Origin: Chloroflexota bacterium | Lineage (GTDB): Bacteria; Chloroflexota; Limnocylindria; QHBO01 | Length of the DNA: 8,450 nt | Assembly (NCBI GenBank): GCA_031177555.1 | Contig: JAPSGM010000070.1 | Span: 1 to 8,450, forward strand | Reading direction: 5' to 3' | In this document: in pieces, positions 6,065 to 8,450 of the stretch | Layout of the letters: each line of letters begins with the position of its first letter | How positions within the stretch are numbered: position 1 is the first letter of the stretch | Notes under the pieces: model-generated | What the model was told of the DNA's origin: nothing | Databases searched by the model: none | The model's input: only the letters and a program-made list of their open reading frames with translations | Program-made: the position numbers and the translations under genes

Positions 6065-7473
6065 CCCGCGCCGCTCCCCAGCGCCCGGACCGCGGCCCGG
6101 AAGGCCTCGCCGCGAGCCGCGTAGTCGGCGAACATGTCGAAGCTGGCCGCCGCCGGGCTGAGGAGCACCACGTCACCGGGGCGAGCCGCGCGCGCGGCCA
6201 GCGCGACCGCCTCGTCCATGCTCCCCGCGCGCAGCACCGGCGCGCGCCCACCGACCAGCCGCTCGATCTCGCCGGCGGTCTCCCCGATCAGCACCAATGC
6301 GCGGCAGCGCGCCGCCGCGGCATCGGCCAGCTCCGCGTAGTCCAGCCCCTTCCCGCGCCCGCCGGCGATCAGGACCACGCCGGCGTCCTCGAACGAGCCG
6401 ATGGCGGCCAGCGTGGCCATCGGGATGGTGGCCTGCGAGTCGTTGACGTAGCGGATCCCGTCGCGCTCGGCGACCGACTCCATGCGGTGCGGGACGCCGC
6501 CGAAGCCGCGGATCCCCTCCGCCACCGCCGATGCCGGCGCGCCGGCCAGCGACGCGCCCAGCGCCGCGGCCAGGACGTTGGACTGCATGTGCTTTCCCGC
6601 CAGGGGCACGTCACGCAGCGGCAGCACCGCCTGCCGCTCGACGTGGACCCAGCCGTCCACCGCGGTGGCCTGGAGACGCAGGTCGCCGACGCCGTACCAG
6701 CGCAGGTCGCCGACCAGCGCGCCACCCAGCTCGAGACAGCCGGGATCGTCGGCGTTGAGCACGACCGTGCCGCGCTCCACGGAGAGCTGGGCGAGCCGCG
6801 CCTTGACGGCGCGGTACGCCTCCACGCTGCCGTGGCGGTCGAGGTGGTCGCCGGCGACGTTGGTGTAGACCGCCACGTCGGCCCCGCGCGAGATGGTCGG
6901 CAGCTGCAGCTCGGACAGCTCCAGGACGGCCCAGTCGTCCGCGCCGAGCAGCCCGACCTGCTCGACCAGGGGCGTCCCGATGTTGCCGCCCACCGCGTGC
7001 GGCACCTCGCCGGCGGCCAGGATCGAGCCGATCAGCGCGGTCGTGGTCGTCTTCCCCTTGGTGCCGGTCACGGCCAGCACGCGGGCGCTGGTGAGGCGCA
7101 GGAACAGCTCCACCTCGCTCACCACCTCGATCCCGGCCTCCTCGGCGGCCAGGAGCGCGCGGCGCAGCCACTCGTCGGTGGTCGGGAAGCGCGGCGAGAT
7201 CGACGGGCTGGTGAGCACGAGCTGGGCGCCGGCGACCAGCGCCTCCGCGTCCTCCGGCGGCACGGCCAGCGCGAGCGAGACGGGCCGCTCCCCCAGCGAG
7301 TCGATCGTCTCGGCGAGCTCGGCAGACCCACGCCGGTCGTAGACGGTCACCTCCGCCCCGGCATCGGCCAGCATGCGTGCCGCCGCCGCGCCGGACCGGG
7401 CCAGCCCGAGCACCAGGGCCCGACGACCGGCCAGGTCCGGAAGGGAGCGGACGGGAGCGACGGCGCTGCTCAT
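6061..7473 (-). CDS. murD: MurD, UDP-MurNAc-L-Ala:glutamate ligase
   Basis: This cytoplasmic ATP-dependent Mur ligase adds glutamate (normally D-Glu) to UDP-MurNAc-L-alanine. The 470-residue protein has the full three-domain layout: an N-terminal Rossmann-like UDP-binding domain (LGLARSG at 22-28), the ATPase domain with P-loop GTKGKTTTT at 137-145, and a C-terminal domain with GGRGKGLDY at 371-379 and LLSPAAASFDMF at 437-448. Glu185 matches the Mg-binding Glu, His210 lies in the NVAGDH motif and Lys224 matches the lysine that is carbamylated in the family. LGLARSG and LLSPAxASFD separate it from MurC, MurE and MurF. Two conserved motifs deviate: NDSKATN reads NDSQATI (Gln347 for Lys) and SSFQL reads SELQL (187-191). 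The ATG start lies four bases after the mraY stop and has no clear Shine-Dalgarno sequence, so translation may be coupled to mraY. Its TGA overlaps the ftsW start as GTGA. Confidence 0.96.
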   Translation of the reverse strand: MSSAVAPVRSLPDLAGRRALVLGLARSGAAAARMLADAGAEVTVYDRRGSAELAETIDSLGERPVSLALAVPPEDAEALVAGAQLVLTSPSISPRFPTTDEWLRRALLAAEEAGIEVVSEVELFLRLTSARVLAVTGTKGKTTTTALIGSILAAGEVPHAVGGNIGTPLVEQVGLLGADDWAVLELSELQLPTISRGADVAVYTNVAGDHLDRHGSVEAYRAVKARLAQLSVERGTVVLNADDPGCLELGGALVGDLRWYGVGDLRLQATAVDGWVHVERQAVLPLRDVPLAGKHMQSNVLAAALGASLAGAPASAVAEGIRGFGGVPHRMESVAERDGIRYVNDSQATIPMATLAAIGSFEDAGVVLIAGGRGKGLDYAELADAAAARCRALVLIGETAGEIERLVGGRAPVLRAGSMDEAVALAARAARPGDVVLLSPAAASFDMFADYAARGEAFRAAVRALGSGAG

Positions 7474-7477
7474 CGGG

Positions 7478-8450
7478 TCATGCCAGGGCGTCGATGCTGG
7501 AGAGGAACATGCTGAAGCCCAGCAGCCCGGCCAGCGCCGCCACGATCCAGAACCGGACGGTGATCTTCTCCTCGGCCCAGCCGATGAGCTCGAAGTGGTG
7601 GTGCAGCGGCGTCATGCGGAAGATGCGCCGTCCCCGCAGCCGGAACGAGGTCACCTGCAGCACCACGCTCATGATCACCGCCAGGAAGACGATGCCGATG
7701 ACGGCCAGCAGCGGCAGCTGCCCGGTGATGGTGGCCACCACCGCCAGGGTGGCGCCCATCGACAGGGCCCCGGAGTCGCCCATGAACAGCTGCGCGGGGT
7801 GGACGTTGAACCACAGGAATCCCATCAGCGCGCCGATGATCAGCGCGCAGAAGACGGCCAGGTTCGGCTTGGCGACGACGTCCCGATCCGGGATCTCGAT
7901 CAGCGAGATGAGCAGGTAGGCCACGAAGCTGAAGATGAGGACGCCGCCGGCCAGGCCGTCCAACCCGTCGGTCAGGTTGACCGCGTTGCTGACCCCCACG
8001 ATCACGAACGCCATGAACAGGAAGAACACGATGGGCCCGACCGTCAGCTCGCCGACCAGCGGGATGTTCAGCGCGGTGATGTTGAAGTGACGCTGGATGT
8101 AGAACGCCGCCAGCAGTGCCACGACGGTCTGCCACACCAGCTTGTAGCGCCCGCGCATGCCGATGCCGGTGCGCGCGTTCACGAAGTCGTCGATGGCGCC
8201 CAGGATGCCGACGCCCACCAGCGCCAGCATCGGGCTCAGGGTGAAGGCGTCCTCGATGCGCATGGCCATGGCCAGGAACATGACCACCAGCACCAGCAGC
8301 ATGCCGCCCATGGTCGGCGTGCCGGCCTTGACCTCGTGGCCCTCCGGCCCCTCGGCCCGGATCCGCTTGCCGAAGCCGAGCCGCTGCAGCAGGCCGATGT
8401 ACACCGGGCCGAGCAGCACGACGCCGACGAAGGCGAGCAGCAGCGCCAGG
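7478..8450 (-). CDS. mraY: MraY, phospho-MurNAc-pentapeptide transferase (5' end outside window)
   Basis: This integral membrane enzyme transfers phospho-MurNAc-pentapeptide from UDP to undecaprenyl phosphate, giving lipid I on the cytoplasmic face of the membrane. The visible part has 323 residues and the frame stays open to the window edge, so only a short N-terminal piece is probably missing (the family is usually about 320-360 residues). A GTG at 8419 could be mistaken for the start, but the ten codons before it encode hydrophobic residues typical of the first membrane helix. Numbered from the first complete codon, family signatures are KAGTPTMGG at 41-49, the Asp-Asp pair at 87-88 (GAIDDF), NAVNLTDGLDGLAGG at 155-169, the catalytic-region Asp at 225 (FMGDSGA) and the HHH motif at 283-285 (MTPLHHHFE). 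About ten hydrophobic segments are visible. It ends in TGA four bases before murD and is the most upstream gene seen in this operon. Confidence 0.97.
   Translation of the reverse strand, partial: LALLLAFVGVVLLGPVYIGLLQRLGFGKRIRAEGPEGHEVKAGTPTMGGMLLVLVVMFLAMAMRIEDAFTLSPMLALVGVGILGAIDDFVNARTGIGMRGRYKLVWQTVVALLAAFYIQRHFNITALNIPLVGELTVGPIVFFLFMAFVIVGVSNAVNLTDGLDGLAGGVLIFSFVAYLLISLIEIPDRDVVAKPNLAVFCALIIGALMGFLWFNVHPAQLFMGDSGALSMGATLAVVATITGQLPLLAVIGIVFLAVIMSVVLQVTSFRLRGRRIFRMTPLHHHFELIGWAEEKITVRFWIVAALAGLLGFSMFLSSIDALA

Overview
The window is one uninterrupted stretch of the division and cell wall (dcw) cluster of a very GC-rich bacterium (roughly 70% GC judged by eye). All nine genes lie on the minus strand, so transcription runs from position 8450 towards position 1. 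In transcription order they are mraY (5' end outside the window), murD, ftsW, murG, murB, ddl, ftsQ, sbp (DUF1290) and ftsA (3' end outside the window). There is almost no non-coding DNA. The two largest gaps are 42 bp (ftsQ-sbp) and 57 bp (sbp-ftsA), and I see no RNA gene, mobile element, CRISPR array, long repeat or convincing terminator.

Right part (4793-8450): mraY makes lipid I on the inner face of the membrane, murD adds glutamate to the cytoplasmic UDP-MurNAc-L-Ala precursor, and ftsW is the SEDS glycan polymerase of the septum. Middle (1683-4887): murG converts lipid I to lipid II, murB reduces UDP-GlcNAc-enolpyruvate to UDP-MurNAc, and ddl makes the D-Ala-D-Ala dipeptide for the stem peptide. 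Left part (1-1686): ftsQ (divIB type) is the membrane-anchored POTRA divisome protein, sbp is a small conserved membrane protein of poorly defined role, and ftsA is the actin-like anchor for FtsZ. ftsZ would be expected just beyond position 1.

The genes are tightly coupled. Four junctions are 4-base stop/start overlaps (GTGA or ATGA), mraY-murD are 4 bases apart, and ftsW runs 95 bases out of frame into murG. Five of the eight visible starts are best read as non-ATG: GTG for ftsW, ddl, ftsQ and perhaps sbp, and TTG for ftsA.

The most notable points are the absence of murC from its usual place after murG, unusual residues in normally conserved motifs of MurD and MurG, the long ftsW/murG overlap, and the sbp gene without the DUF881 genes that often accompany it. 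The combination of FtsA, Sbp and a FtsQ/DivIB-type protein with high GC fits a Gram-positive-like lineage such as Chloroflexota or a deep-branching Actinomycetota. That placement is a low-confidence inference. I see no new biological system here; this is core cell-wall machinery with lineage-specific details.
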